In this document: in pieces, positions 32,034-40,937 of the stretch
How the letters are laid out: every line of letters starts with the position of its first letter
Position numbering within the stretch: position 1 is the first letter of the stretch
Origin: Sedimentibacter sp. MB35-C1
GTDB lineage: Bacteria; Bacillota; Clostridia; Tissierellales; Sedimentibacteraceae
Direction: 5' to 3'
DNA: 64,000 bases
Assembly: GCF_030913635.1 (NCBI RefSeq)
Contig: NZ_CP133188.1
Span: 1,240,001-1,304,000, forward strand
Program-made: the position numbers and the translations under genes
Notes under the pieces: generated by a model
Told to the model about the DNA's origin: nothing
Databases searched by the model: none
What the model saw: the letters and a program-made list of their open reading frames with translations, nothing else

Positions 32034-32110
32034 CAAAAATTTAATTTTAAAAATAAATGTTGACTTTAAATCACCAATATGCTAATATAGAAATGTGATT
32101 AAAAATCAAC
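32019..32110. promoter_or_regulatory. Operator cluster O1-O3 of the lysis/lysogeny switch
   Basis: 16-bp sites with consensus GTGATTNNAANTCAAC: O1 32019-32034 (weak), O2 32059-32074 (inverted), O3 32095-32110. O1 covers the repressor -35 and O2 the rightward -35. Confidence 0.7.
32060..32088 (+). promoter_or_regulatory. Early rightward promoter
   Basis: TTGACT (32060-32065), 17-nt spacer, TAATAT (32083-32088). Confidence 0.75.
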
Positions 32111-32132
32111 AGATAAGAGGAGGTGCATAGTA

Positions 32133-32342
32133 TTGACAGATACATATAAACTTAAATGTTTAATATTAAAGTCAGATATGAAACTTAAAGATATTGCTAA
32201 AAAAATGGGCATTTCATATTTTTCGCTTCAAAAAAAAATGAATAATGTTGTGGAATTTAAAGCAAGCGAAATAATGGAATTATCAAAAATATTAAACATC
32301 AAGGGTGGTAAAGAAAAAGAAGAAATTTTTTTTGTTAAATAA
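32133..32342 (+). CDS. Cro-like DNA-binding protein
   Basis: A 69-aa protein that is almost entirely a helix-turn-helix: LKDIAKKMGISYFSLQKKMN. First gene of the early rightward transcript, so likely the Cro analogue. Start is TTG with AGGAGG about 10 nt upstream. Confidence 0.78.
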   Translation: MTDTYKLKCLILKSDMKLKDIAKKMGISYFSLQKKMNNVVEFKASEIMELSKILNIKGGKEKEEIFFVK

Positions 32343-32343
32343 C

Positions 32344-32359
32344 GTGATTTGAAATCAAC
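32344..32359 (+). promoter_or_regulatory. Operator-like site O4
   Basis: GTGATTTGAAATCAAC matches the operator consensus; it lies just after the Cro-like gene. The rest of 32360-32640 is AT-rich with no gene seen. Confidence 0.6.
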
Positions 32360-32654
32360 TTTAAAAATTGATCAAGAATCTATAATTAATTATCAAAATA
32401 TTTCATCAAGGTGATTGTCGAATGATATTTGGGTGCAGGGATTTGCAAAATATGAAATTATTTTACAAAAATTCATATAATAAAGATATGACATTTATTT
32501 TAAATAAAGAAAGGAAAAAGCCTGGATAAAGACTTGTAAATTTATAAAAAATAAATATTCAGTATGTGGACAAGCAGTTTAATATCATAATAATTTTTAC
32601 TTGAACTATTTACGGGTAGTGGTGGTTTATTATAAAAAATAGAAGGAGAAAAGT

Positions 32655-32858
32655 ATGAACGAATTAAACGAACCAAAAAAACTTATGTCAATAGTAGAAG
32701 CGGCAAAATATTTTGGAATTGGAAGGGATTGCTTATATGCACTTTCTCGAACAGAGCCGGATATACCAATCTTAGTTGTTAATGGCCGAAAAAAAGTTAA
32801 TATTCCTAAGATGGCCGAATGGCTTGATAATGCGACTGCTGCAGGTCGTGAATTATAG
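32655..32858 (+). CDS. Excisionase-like helix-turn-helix protein
   Basis: A 67-aa protein with MSIVEAAKYFGIGRDCLYAL, then VNGRKKVNIPKMAEWL: the layout of MerR-type/excisionase-family DNA-binding domains. AGAAGGAG precedes the ATG. It could be the excisionase or an early regulator. Confidence 0.72.
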   Translation: MNELNEPKKLMSIVEAAKYFGIGRDCLYALSRTEPDIPILVVNGRKKVNIPKMAEWLDNATAAGREL

Positions 32859-32869
32859 GAGGTACCTTG

Positions 32870-33085
32870 ATGGTGAAAGCGCAAACAGTGGAACAGTATC
32901 AAATCATAAAATGGTTGGAGCAAAACTTTTACATTGAAGCTCTGAAAATATCTCTTATTGATAAAGCTACGGTACTCATTGAGGATATAAATGGAGAAAC
33001 GGCAACAGTTAGGTATAAAAGTAAAAATGATATCGTGTTAGAACAGGAAAATAAGTTGAATAGGGAGAGTGAACAAAGTGCCTGA
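32870..33085 (+). CDS. Small early prophage protein
   Basis: A 71-aa protein (MVKAQTVEQYQIIKWLEQNF), no family recognised. AGGAGGT lies before the ATG at 32870. Its stop overlaps the next small gene. Confidence 0.65.
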   Translation: MVKAQTVEQYQIIKWLEQNFYIEALKISLIDKATVLIEDINGETATVRYKSKNDIVLEQENKLNRESEQSA

Positions 33086-33230
33086 GCACAGAATCAAAGC
33101 TTATAGGAATAAAATTAAGGCTGTAGGATTGCAAGGGGAAGAATTACGCCAGTACATAATTAAAAACTTTCAGGAACTGGGGTTCCCAAAGAAAGGAACG
33201 GCAATGTGGTTTTATCACAATTGTTTATAA
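33078..33230 (+). CDS. Small prophage protein (50 aa)
   Basis: GTG start with GGAGAG upstream, overlapping the previous stop codon. The product opens PEHRIKAYRNKIKAVGLQGE and ends MWFYHNCL. Tight packing and codon use support it; function unknown. Confidence 0.6.
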   Translation: MPEHRIKAYRNKIKAVGLQGEELRQYIIKNFQELGFPKKGTAMWFYHNCL

Positions 33231-33356
33231 AATTAATACATGTTAGATGTTGCATCAGATTTTCTTAAACATCACAAATTATTATTCGATGAATAGTGGT
33301 TTGTGGTGTTTTTATTTTCTTAAGGAATTAAAGATTTGATTAAAGGAGTGTGAAAT

Positions 33357-33482
33357 ATGAACGAAAGAGAATTTTTACAGGGAGAAATAAAAAAAACGGT
33401 TGATCGGCTGCATGATGTGAAATTTTTAAAGATACTATGTGGTTTGTTGAATGAAATTTATAGAAGGGAAGATAAAAAATGA
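33357..33482 (+). CDS. Small prophage protein (41 aa)
   Basis: ATG preceded by AAAGGAGTG. The product opens MNEREFLQGEIKKTVDRLHD, is helical, and its stop overlaps the next start (ATGA). Function unknown. Confidence 0.6.
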   Translation: MNEREFLQGEIKKTVDRLHDVKFLKILCGLLNEIYRREDKK

Positions 33483-33799
33483 TTGGAGCAAAGGCAGGTT
33501 ATGATATAAAAAAATATGAGGTTAAGAATTTTCTATCCGAAGGTATGCGAAAAATCGAAAGACAAATTGTAAATGTAAATTCTGAAATGGCAATGGATGT
33601 GTGCGATGAAGTTTATACAGAAGAAGAACAGAATTTTATGGCGATGCAAGTGACCAAGTTTAACATTATTGAAATGTTGTTAGAAACAGATGATAAAGAG
33701 CGCATAATTTTTCTGCATGATTTTCTCAATGCTTATTTGAAGGATAAAAAATCAAATACAAAGCAAAACACAAATAAAAGGGGAAATTTATATGAATGA
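33479..33799 (+). CDS. Hypothetical early prophage protein
   Basis: A 106-aa acidic helical protein (KYEVKNFLSEGMRKIERQIV), start overlapping the upstream stop. No family recognised. Confidence 0.65.
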   Translation: MIGAKAGYDIKKYEVKNFLSEGMRKIERQIVNVNSEMAMDVCDEVYTEEEQNFMAMQVTKFNIIEMLLETDDKERIIFLHDFLNAYLKDKKSNTKQNTNKRGNLYE

Positions 33800-33914
33800 A
33801 GAGATAAAAGAAATTACCGAGTTATTAGAACTACAAAAAGATTATATATTAGTTAAAAAAGTTTTAGCATATGTAAAAGCATATATTCATTATAAGAGCA
33901 AAAGGAGTGCATAG
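33792..33914 (+). CDS. Small prophage protein (40 aa)
   Basis: ATG at 33792 overlaps the previous gene. The product opens MNEEIKEITELLELQKDYIL and is helical. Its end contains the ribosome site of the next gene (AAAGGAGTG). Function unknown. Confidence 0.55.
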   Translation: MNEEIKEITELLELQKDYILVKKVLAYVKAYIHYKSKRSA

Positions 33915-33916
33915 AA

Positions 33917-34324
33917 ATGAGAGAAGAATTAATAAAGAAAATTATTCAAAATTTAGAGTTTGGAACTGATGAATTTTTAGAAGAAGTAAGCGAGATGTTG
34001 ATTGGATGCCGGGAGGCAACCGAAAAAGTGGAAATTGAAAGAGGACTGCTGTTCAGCAGGGTTGCTGATATCATAACTGAAATTGCGGACATCTGTATTA
34101 CTAACGAGAGTAACGACAGAGTTGAAGCAATCGGAGCAAATATAATCTGTGACAGCAAAGATAGCGTACTATTTATTCTCCAGCTATGTACTGATAAGAT
34201 AATACTAGAGGTTAATGGCAAATTTGTTCTTGAGATTAATGCACAAAGCCCAGTGCTGATAGCGTTCAAAGAGTTGTTTGAACAATTGAATTATTCGTAT
34301 CCAGAATATATGGGACAGGCTTAA
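33917..34324 (+). CDS. Hypothetical early prophage protein
   Basis: A 135-aa acidic protein (FGTDEFLEEVSEMLIGCREA), no signal or membrane segment, no family recognised. AAGGAG lies before the ATG. Confidence 0.65.
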   Translation: MREELIKKIIQNLEFGTDEFLEEVSEMLIGCREATEKVEIERGLLFSRVADIITEIADICITNESNDRVEAIGANIICDSKDSVLFILQLCTDKIILEVNGKFVLEINAQSPVLIAFKELFEQLNYSYPEYMGQA

Positions 34325-34358
34325 ATGCTTGTTTTATCACTTAAGTAGGTGATTATAA

Positions 34359-35246
34359 ATGGCAAGACCAAAAAAACAAACAGTTGAATACTTTCCCCAT
34401 TACACTACAAGCGGAAAGACGCTTTTTATATTAGAAAGTAATTACGGCAATAATGGCTATGCATTTTGGTTTAAATTACTTGAGTTGCTCGGAGGAACAA
34501 ACGGAATGTATTATGACTGCAATAATGTCCCCGATTTAGAGTTCCTGTTAGCAAAAACTCATGTAAACAAGGAAACTGCATACAACATCCTTAATATACT
34601 GGCAGATTTAGAAACAATTGATAAAGAATTATGGTATAAAAGTAAAATTATATGGTGCCAAAACTTGATTAACAACGTAACTGATGCGTTCAAAAGAAGA
34701 ATATCAGAAATACCAAAAAAGCCATTATTGCATACAGAAACCCCAATGAAAGAGAGTAAATGTATACAGAAACCCTCTGCAAGTGACATTTCTACCGACA
34801 AAAACGGGGAAAGTAAAGTAAAAGAAAGTAAAGTAAATAATAAAAAGAATAATGTGCATTCTGCGAATGCTACTGATGCATTTTTTGAAACCGTATGGAA
34901 ATTGTATCCGAATAAAAAAGGCAAGACAGCTGTATCAAAAAAATCTAAAGATGCTATCTATAAACTGGGTATTGAAAAAATAACTGCGGCAATTGAGTCA
35001 TATAAAAAAGAATTGGCAAAAGAGACATGGAAGCAACCAATGAACGGAAGCACATTTTTTAATGGGAGGTTTACAGATTATTTATCTATAGAATCAGAAA
35101 AGGCATCACCTACGGCTGCAGAAAACAAAACTTATAACAGCGATGACGAAAATCCATATGCTAATCCTGAACTTATGGAACAAATGGCAAGAGAAGCGGG
35201 CATTCCAAAAATTAATTTTGATGACTATGACGATTACGAGGGCTGA
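34359..35246 (+). CDS. Phage replication initiator-like protein, DUF4373 N-terminus
   Basis: A 295-aa protein. Residues 1-100 (YFPHYTTSGKTLFILESNYG, GYAFWFKLLELLGG) match the Lin1244/Lin1753-type DUF4373 domain of Gram-positive phage replication proteins. The C-terminal half (WKLYPNKKGKTAVSKKSKDA) is the kind of region that loads helicase. It lies directly before the primase-helicase gene. Confidence 0.78.
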   Translation: MARPKKQTVEYFPHYTTSGKTLFILESNYGNNGYAFWFKLLELLGGTNGMYYDCNNVPDLEFLLAKTHVNKETAYNILNILADLETIDKELWYKSKIIWCQNLINNVTDAFKRRISEIPKKPLLHTETPMKESKCIQKPSASDISTDKNGESKVKESKVNNKKNNVHSANATDAFFETVWKLYPNKKGKTAVSKKSKDAIYKLGIEKITAAIESYKKELAKETWKQPMNGSTFFNGRFTDYLSIESEKASPTAAENKTYNSDDENPYANPELMEQMAREAGIPKINFDDYDDYEG

Positions 35247-35250
35247 TAGA

Positions 35251-37083
35251 ATGGACGATTTACAGGAGCAATTATATAAAATAATACCTCACTTGGGGCA
35301 ATACAAAGAAAAAGGCAATGAAATAATTCCGGTATATTGTCCTTTCTGCTACGGCGGGAAACATAAAGATAAAGAGACCTTTGCTATAAATAAGCTTACA
35401 GGTGCGTATAATTGCTTGCGTGGCAGCTGTAATCAAACAGGAAATTTATTCACGTTAGCAAAACATTTAGGGGTTGATATAGTGGCAGAAAGGCAATCAT
35501 ATTTCAGGGAATACAGGAAGCCTAAAAAAGCATATAAAATGCCGGAAGTAACATATAGGAACCTATCTAAGAATGTTATTGATTACTTTGAAAAAAGAGG
35601 TATATCTGAGGAAACATTAATAAAAAATAAAGTTACTTCTGATGAAAAAGAAAACATAGTTTTTAATTATTATCTCAATGGCGAATTGGTTTTTATTAAA
35701 TATAAAATTCCACGAAAACCAAGAGGTAATGAAAGAAAATCATGGAGAGAAGCAGATACGCGTCCTGTGCTGTATGGTATGGATGATTGTGATCTCACAT
35801 ATCCATTGATAATTATCGAAGGTGAGCCGGACAAGCTGGTCTTGGATGAATGCGGAATAAGAAATGCTGTATCAATACCAAGCGGTACTAATGATTTCAC
35901 CTGGATTGATGAATGCTGGGAATGGTTAGAAAAATTTGATGAAGTAATTATATGGGGTGATAATGATAGTGCAGGTAAGGGATTTCAACAGGAAGCCATT
36001 GCAAGGCTTGATGATTGGAAGTTAAGAGTAGTCAAATGCGAATATAAAGATGCTAATGATATGCTATACCGTATTTCCAAAGAAAAAGGGACAGATGAAG
36101 CTAAAAATGCTGTCAAAGAGCATATAAATAATGCGTCTATAGTCAAGAAAGAATACATAACAAATCTTGCTGATGTGAAACGAAAGGACTATAGAAACAT
36201 AAAAGCAATATCCACCGGTTTTAAGGAATTGGATAACTTAATAGGTGGCATGTACGGTGGTATGCTAGTTATATGGACAGGCTATAACGGAAGCGGTAAA
36301 AGCACTATATTGTCAAATATAATTTTGAATGGCATAGAAATAGGAAGCAGGGCTTTTGTATATTCCGGAGAACTTCCAAAGGAAGATTTTAAAGAGTGGA
36401 TGGATTTGCAACTTTCAGGAAAAAATTATCTGGCTTTATATGATTGTCCTGTAAAAAAGCAATCAATATCTATTCCGAACAGTAAATATTATAAATATTT
36501 TGATGAGTTTTATGATGAAAAAATATTCTTGTTTGATACAGAAGATTATGCGACGGATAATGAAATCATATCAGCTATGACATATATGGCTAAACGAGAA
36601 GGCATTAAAGTCTTTGCCATAGATAACATGCTGACAATGAACATAACAGAAGTAGGTGACAGCAACGAAAAACAAGCAAAGTTAATTATCAAATTAAAGG
36701 GATTTGCAAGAAAATTTAATGCAGTAGTTCACTTAGTTGCTCATCCAAGAAAGCCAGGGCAAGGACAAATAAGAGTAGATAAATATTCTGTCAGCGGTAC
36801 GGCTAATATTACAGATTTAGCTGATAGAGTTATAGGGTTTCACAGATTAACAAAAGAAGAAAAAGAGAAAAATGAAATTTATTCAAATTATAATAATGCT
36901 TTGATTGTTTTCAAAGATAGAAAATTTGGTGTATTTGACAGAGAAATTTTATTCAAGTTTGACTATTTTTCTAAGAGGTATTATACAGATGTTTTAGAAA
37001 GAGACAAAGAATATTCATGGGTTGATAATATAAAAAAACAAGAGCCAAGGCAAATAGAGATTGAAAAAGCTCCATGGGATTGA
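35251..37083 (+). CDS. Phage primase-helicase (T7 gp4/Twinkle-like)
   Basis: A 610-aa fusion. An N-terminal zinc ribbon (YCPFC and CLRGSC, about 24-55) is followed by a TOPRIM domain with LIIIEGEPDKLVLDE near 190. The C-terminal RecA/DnaB-type helicase has Walker A GYNGSGKST near 345, then FAIDNM as Walker B. It primes and unwinds phage DNA. The ATG at 35251 starts 5 nt after the previous stop. The longer in-frame start inside the upstream gene is not supported by a ribosome site. Confidence 0.9.
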   Translation: MDDLQEQLYKIIPHLGQYKEKGNEIIPVYCPFCYGGKHKDKETFAINKLTGAYNCLRGSCNQTGNLFTLAKHLGVDIVAERQSYFREYRKPKKAYKMPEVTYRNLSKNVIDYFEKRGISEETLIKNKVTSDEKENIVFNYYLNGELVFIKYKIPRKPRGNERKSWREADTRPVLYGMDDCDLTYPLIIIEGEPDKLVLDECGIRNAVSIPSGTNDFTWIDECWEWLEKFDEVIIWGDNDSAGKGFQQEAIARLDDWKLRVVKCEYKDANDMLYRISKEKGTDEAKNAVKEHINNASIVKKEYITNLADVKRKDYRNIKAISTGFKELDNLIGGMYGGMLVIWTGYNGSGKSTILSNIILNGIEIGSRAFVYSGELPKEDFKEWMDLQLSGKNYLALYDCPVKKQSISIPNSKYYKYFDEFYDEKIFLFDTEDYATDNEIISAMTYMAKREGIKVFAIDNMLTMNITEVGDSNEKQAKLIIKLKGFARKFNAVVHLVAHPRKPGQGQIRVDKYSVSGTANITDLADRVIGFHRLTKEEKEKNEIYSNYNNALIVFKDRKFGVFDREILFKFDYFSKRYYTDVLERDKEYSWVDNIKKQEPRQIEIEKAPWD

Positions 37084-37094
37084 GAGGTATTCAG

Positions 37095-37286
37095 ATGACA
37101 AAACAAGAATACAATAAACATTTAGCAAGATATCACAAGGCTATGAATTGGTATCATGGTTCAAAGGATATGAAAAAGCAAGAAAAATATTTGCCTGATT
37201 TTGAAAAAATATTAAGCGACTTAGAACAGGGCTGTGCAGAGTTAAAGCCTAACGAACATGAGATTATAAATGGATTTAAAATATAA
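37095..37286 (+). CDS. Small prophage protein (63 aa)
   Basis: Opens MTKQEYNKHLARYHKAMNWY; GAGAGG precedes the ATG at 37095. Helical, function unknown. Confidence 0.6.
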   Translation: MTKQEYNKHLARYHKAMNWYHGSKDMKKQEKYLPDFEKILSDLEQGCAELKPNEHEIINGFKI

Positions 37287-37303
37287 TTTGGAAGGATTAG
37301 AAA

Positions 37304-37894
37304 ATGAATACTATTTTATATAAAACAATAAAAAAAGCTGTAAAGAAAAATGAAGATAATATTAAAAAGTCAGGCGCATTTGTACCGTATTCTGTAAGCT
37401 TGCGGAATATGTGTAAAATTTATAACGTTGAAATTTTCTTCAATAAAATTTGCGATAACATTTTTGAGGAAATTGAAAAAGATGCATGTCAGGGTGAATT
37501 TGTAATGATAAAGTTAGAAAATTATGCAGATTTACGTTTTGACGAAAATGGATTATTGATATTTTCAAGTATTTTGTCTAAATACTTTGATAGACCTGAG
37601 CTAATAAAATTGCGTAAATATTTAAAATCACTGAATGATGCAAAACGAGTTAAGCAAGGGATTAGATATGAAATTGATAATCTTGACGTATATGAGTTGA
37701 AGCAATGTATTAAATTGCTGGAGAGTGGTGTTGTAAAAAACAGTCCTGAATTACTTGACATGTACAAAACGGCACTTGATAGAAAATCCAGCTTGCAATA
37801 TAAAATAAAAAAAATCACAAATTGCACTTTGAGGAGTTCGATATCAATGTCCAAGCGGTTAATGCATGCAATACAAGGAGGAATGCATGACTAA
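37304..37894 (+). CDS. Hypothetical prophage protein
   Basis: A 196-aa protein, basic and helical (YKTIKKAVKKNEDNIKKSGA), no family recognised. GGAAGG precedes the ATG. It overlaps the start of the sigma-like gene by 8 nt. Confidence 0.65.
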   Translation: MNTILYKTIKKAVKKNEDNIKKSGAFVPYSVSLRNMCKIYNVEIFFNKICDNIFEEIEKDACQGEFVMIKLENYADLRFDENGLLIFSSILSKYFDRPELIKLRKYLKSLNDAKRVKQGIRYEIDNLDVYELKQCIKLLESGVVKNSPELLDMYKTALDRKSSLQYKIKKITNCTLRSSISMSKRLMHAIQGGMHD

Positions 37895-38345
37895 TTCGAT
37901 AATCCAGGAATATAAGGATCTAACAGAAAATATTGCAACGATAGAATCACATATTAAAACTATAAAAAGAGAAATTCAAAAGCTGATGATGGTTTGGAGA
38001 CCTCAAGGATTGACAGCCATAAATTATGAAAATCCGTTTATACAAGAATCAAGAAATCAAATGGAAGCTTATGAGGCATATTTAAAATTGTGTAAATATG
38101 AGAGGGAAACAAGTGATTTAAAAAAAGAATTAAACTTGCTATATAACCAGAGAAATGAGCTTGAAAAGATCATAGACGGATTTAGAGATGTTGAAAAAAA
38201 AGCGTTAATGCTGAGAATCAAAGGGTATTCTAATTCTAAAATTGCAAAAGAAATGAGCTATTCTCAAAGGCATATTGAAAGAATTTTTAAAAATATTAGA
38301 GAAAAAGAAAAGATGTCGGTGAAATGTCGGTCGGACATGTGCTAA
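37887..38345 (+). CDS. Sigma-like late transcription regulator (ArpU/RinA type)
   Basis: A 152-aa protein. An N-terminal coiled coil is followed by a C-terminal sigma-70 region-4-like helix-turn-helix, YSNSKIAKEMSYSQRHIERI. Proteins of this shape before the terminase switch on late genes in Gram-positive phages. GGAGG lies before the ATG at 37887. Confidence 0.75.
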   Translation: MTNSIIQEYKDLTENIATIESHIKTIKREIQKLMMVWRPQGLTAINYENPFIQESRNQMEAYEAYLKLCKYERETSDLKKELNLLYNQRNELEKIIDGFRDVEKKALMLRIKGYSNSKIAKEMSYSQRHIERIFKNIREKEKMSVKCRSDMC

Positions 38346-38417
38346 TATGATACTATGAAAAATATATTTTGGTATATAAACAATCCTTTCTTAATTAACA
38401 TAAAAATATGAGAAAAA

Positions 38418-38450
38418 GCACTTTTTGAACAGGGACAAAGAGTGTTTTTT
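38418..38450 (+). terminator. Terminator after the first sigma-like gene
   Basis: GCACTTTTTG pairs with CAAAGAGTG (one G-U), followed by six T. Confidence 0.7.
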
Positions 38451-38482
38451 CTTTTTATAAAAACATATGGAGGTGAGCATGG

Positions 38483-38680
38483 GTGCTTGTTAAATGTTAC
38501 ACGCAATGGAGAAGCAATGGAGAATTAAAATGCTTGTGTAAATTGGACAATCCGGCCTGCGATCAATTTCTTTCTTGCTCAATTGAAGAATTTAAATATG
38601 ATAAATATCAAGGCCTTAAAAGTTGCATGGGGCATGATTCACATAGAAAAGTTCGTAGAAAATGGCAACAAAAGATATGA
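38483..38680 (+). CDS. Small cysteine-containing prophage protein
   Basis: A 65-aa protein with four Cys spaced as CLCKLDNPACDQFLSC, a possible zinc knuckle. GTG start, GGAGG about 9-10 nt upstream. Function unknown. Confidence 0.55.
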   Translation: MLVKCYTQWRSNGELKCLCKLDNPACDQFLSCSIEEFKYDKYQGLKSCMGHDSHRKVRRKWQQKI

Positions 38681-38695
38681 GGGGGATAGAACAGA

Positions 38696-39211
38696 GTGAA
38701 ACAAATAACTGATAATCAGATGAAAGAACTTTTTATTAAGATTCCTTTGCTTAAAAGCGTAAAAACTTCTTTAGAATCGGATTTAAAACGAGTTACTGAA
38801 TACGATTCGTGGCAAGATGATGCAATAGATGCAATTAACTTTAATTTCATACTGTCGGATATGCCTAGAAGCGGCAATATTTCTGACAAAACATCAAAGG
38901 CGGCATTAAAAGTTGAAGACATTGCTTGTAAGGAAAAACGTGAAATATTACAACAAATATTGAATGAGATCCGATGCGTTGATAACTTATTACAAAAAGT
39001 TGATCTTGCACTTAATTCACTTTCAGAAGATGAAAGACTTTCGATTGTTTCAAAGTATTGGGAAAAGAAAACATGGGATGAAGTTGCACGGGAAAGCATG
39101 CTTAGCGTCTCTCAAACTAGGAGAGTTGCGGCTAAAGCTATACAGAAAATTAATATAATTGCAAGGATAAGGATTGAAGACTATGAAGTGTTAAAAATTA
39201 ATTTTGGCTAG
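38696..39211 (+). CDS. Second sigma-like phage regulator
   Basis: A 171-aa protein whose C-terminus (SLSEDERLSIVSKYWEKKTW, then EVARESMLSVSQTRRVAAKA) reads as a sigma-70 region-4-type domain. It follows the first sigma-like gene by 350 nt, so the phage carries two such regulators. Start is GTG. Confidence 0.72.
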   Translation: MKQITDNQMKELFIKIPLLKSVKTSLESDLKRVTEYDSWQDDAIDAINFNFILSDMPRSGNISDKTSKAALKVEDIACKEKREILQQILNEIRCVDNLLQKVDLALNSLSEDERLSIVSKYWEKKTWDEVARESMLSVSQTRRVAAKAIQKINIIARIRIEDYEVLKINFG

Positions 39212-39227
39212 ATAAGATTACCCACAT

Positions 39228-39279
39228 TGTAATATTTTGTCATATTATCGTTGCAAGAAAATGTTTGCAGAGGTATAAT
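39228..39279 (+). promoter_or_regulatory. Cassette promoter A with upstream box
   Basis: TTGCAA (39251-39256), 17-nt spacer, TATAAT (39274-39279). The box TGTAATATTTTGTCA lies at 39228-39242. Confidence 0.8.
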
Positions 39280-39315
39280 GATGTTAAAATATTATAATTA
39301 TTGGAGGAGTATATA

Positions 39316-39792
39316 ATGTCAAAGTTAAAAGAAGCAGATTTTTATTATGGCTCTGTGCTATCTACGTTATTTACTAATCATATTACGCCTGTTTTAATAG
39401 AAAACGATAAAGATAGACAAGTGTATGACTATTCTACTGATAAAGGTGATTTTAGAGCATACATAAAATATCGCACTTCAAAGAAAAATTTAAAATCAGA
39501 TAATTATTTTAGTTGGGACTTTGTTCTTACAAATGATATAGATGAGATAAAAAAGTACATAGACGACAATTATAATATTGTGCTGTTTTTAGTGTGCGGA
39601 TCAAAGAATTTAAAAGAAAGCGAACTTGCAATTTTAAATAAAGATGAAATTAAATTAATTCTTTCTTTAAACAAGCAATCGATAACGATTAGCAGAAAAA
39701 AAGGCGAAAAGGCCTTTAGAATTTCTATAGGTGGCGGCAGGGATAAAGCTATGCCAATAAAAAGTAGCAGAAAGTTAGAAGATGTAATTTAA
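39316..39792 (+). CDS. Cassette 1: unknown cytosolic protein
   Basis: A 158-aa soluble protein (SKLKEADFYYGSVLSTLFTN) with mixed beta/alpha character and a basic tail. No family recognised. It has its own promoter (A) and terminator, the hallmark of a moron: a gene added to a phage and expressed from the prophage. TGGAGGAG precedes the ATG at 39316. Confidence 0.7.
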   Translation: MSKLKEADFYYGSVLSTLFTNHITPVLIENDKDRQVYDYSTDKGDFRAYIKYRTSKKNLKSDNYFSWDFVLTNDIDEIKKYIDDNYNIVLFLVCGSKNLKESELAILNKDEIKLILSLNKQSITISRKKGEKAFRISIGGGRDKAMPIKSSRKLEDVI

Positions 39793-39802
39793 CATACAAT
39801 GT

Positions 39803-39829
39803 AAGAACTCCTAACAGAGTTCTTTTTTG
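39803..39829 (+). terminator. Cassette 1 terminator
   Basis: AAGAACTC/GAGTTCTT stem and T run. A second, weaker AGCAGA...CTGTTGCT hairpin follows at 39843-39865. Confidence 0.85.
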
Positions 39830-39892
39830 ATATATTTTAGGTAGCAGAAATTAATCTGTTGCTTCTTTAAATACAGACAATCATGCCTCATA

Positions 39893-39943
39893 TGTAATAT
39901 TTTGTCAACGATTGTAGACAGGTAAGGTTTTCCTTGGTATAAT
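39893..39943 (+). promoter_or_regulatory. Cassette promoter B with upstream box
   Basis: TAGACA (39915-39920), 17-nt spacer, TATAAT (39938-39943). The box TGTAATATTTTGTCA at 39893-39907 is identical to that of promoter A. Confidence 0.75.
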
Positions 39944-39976
39944 ATTGGTAAATATTATATGTGGGGGAAATCATAA

Positions 39977-40933
39977 ATGTCTAATATATCAATAGCATCA
40001 TATACGATAGGTATAAAAAATAAAAATGATGACGAAAGTTATTCTTTAAATAATATTGACGGATTACAGTTTATAGATATATTCGATAACTTTATTACCG
40101 AAAACAATCAGATATATGAGAATAATGAAGTATTAGAAAAAATTTTTAAATTTGAAGGTTGTATTCAAGAAGAAAAATCACAGGATAATAATTGTTTATT
40201 TAATTATATAATTGGGAGAATAAAAACAGGTTCTTATGGCCAAGAGGCTGAGATAATCAATAGTACAACGGGAAATTTTAGGTTTAATAAGAATGAAGAT
40301 GATGCGGAAGTTATGCCGTTTAATTTCATCTTAGCTATTCCACCTGGAGAAGTAAACAGGGGAATCTTAATTCTCCAAAAAAACGGAATATTTGGAATCA
40401 AAACTTTATTTGAAAAAATTTTGTCGGATTATTTGAAAACTGTAAGTCTCGATTATAAATTATTTTTAGGAAATGTTGCTCCAATGGCTTATTTAGAGAA
40501 ACTCTTTGAATATGGAGTGTTGCAGAGAATTCGTTTTTTTAGATATGAAATTCCGAACGATATAGGTAATCAAATAGGATTATTAAACAATGGAGTTAAT
40601 GAATCTTATGAGGAATATGTTATTAATAAACCGACTGGTTTTATTAGAAATAACATAGATAGAATTCGCGAATGTATAAGAGGACAAAGAAATTTAGCTA
40701 CTATAGTTCAACTTAATAATTTTGAATATGAGAATATTAAGTTGGAATTTAAGTTAGGGGCAAAGTATAAAACTATTAATTTAAGTGACGTTTCGAGCAT
40801 AAGCTTTAATGATGATATAACCAATTTGGTTACACTGAATGGGGGACATCCAACGGTAGAGAGTATGCAGCCTATACTTATTGAAACAGCAATGACTTAT
40901 TTAGAAGAAATGGGTTTAATAGTAAGAGGGTGA
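39977..40933 (+). CDS. Cassette 2, gene 1: unknown 318-aa cytosolic protein
   Basis: A soluble protein (MSNISIASYTIGIKNKNDDE) with a mid-region IPPGEVNRGILILQKNGIFG, then IKTLFEKILSDYLKT. I recognise no family. It is co-transcribed with a membrane protein 4 nt downstream, from promoter B to a shared terminator. A large cytosolic protein with a small multi-pass membrane partner is a layout seen in several anti-phage systems (for example Kiwa). That is an analogy of layout, not a shown homology. Confidence 0.7.
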   Translation: MSNISIASYTIGIKNKNDDESYSLNNIDGLQFIDIFDNFITENNQIYENNEVLEKIFKFEGCIQEEKSQDNNCLFNYIIGRIKTGSYGQEAEIINSTTGNFRFNKNEDDAEVMPFNFILAIPPGEVNRGILILQKNGIFGIKTLFEKILSDYLKTVSLDYKLFLGNVAPMAYLEKLFEYGVLQRIRFFRYEIPNDIGNQIGLLNNGVNESYEEYVINKPTGFIRNNIDRIRECIRGQRNLATIVQLNNFEYENIKLEFKLGAKYKTINLSDVSSISFNDDITNLVTLNGGHPTVESMQPILIETAMTYLEEMGLIVRG

Positions 40934-40937
40934 CAAA

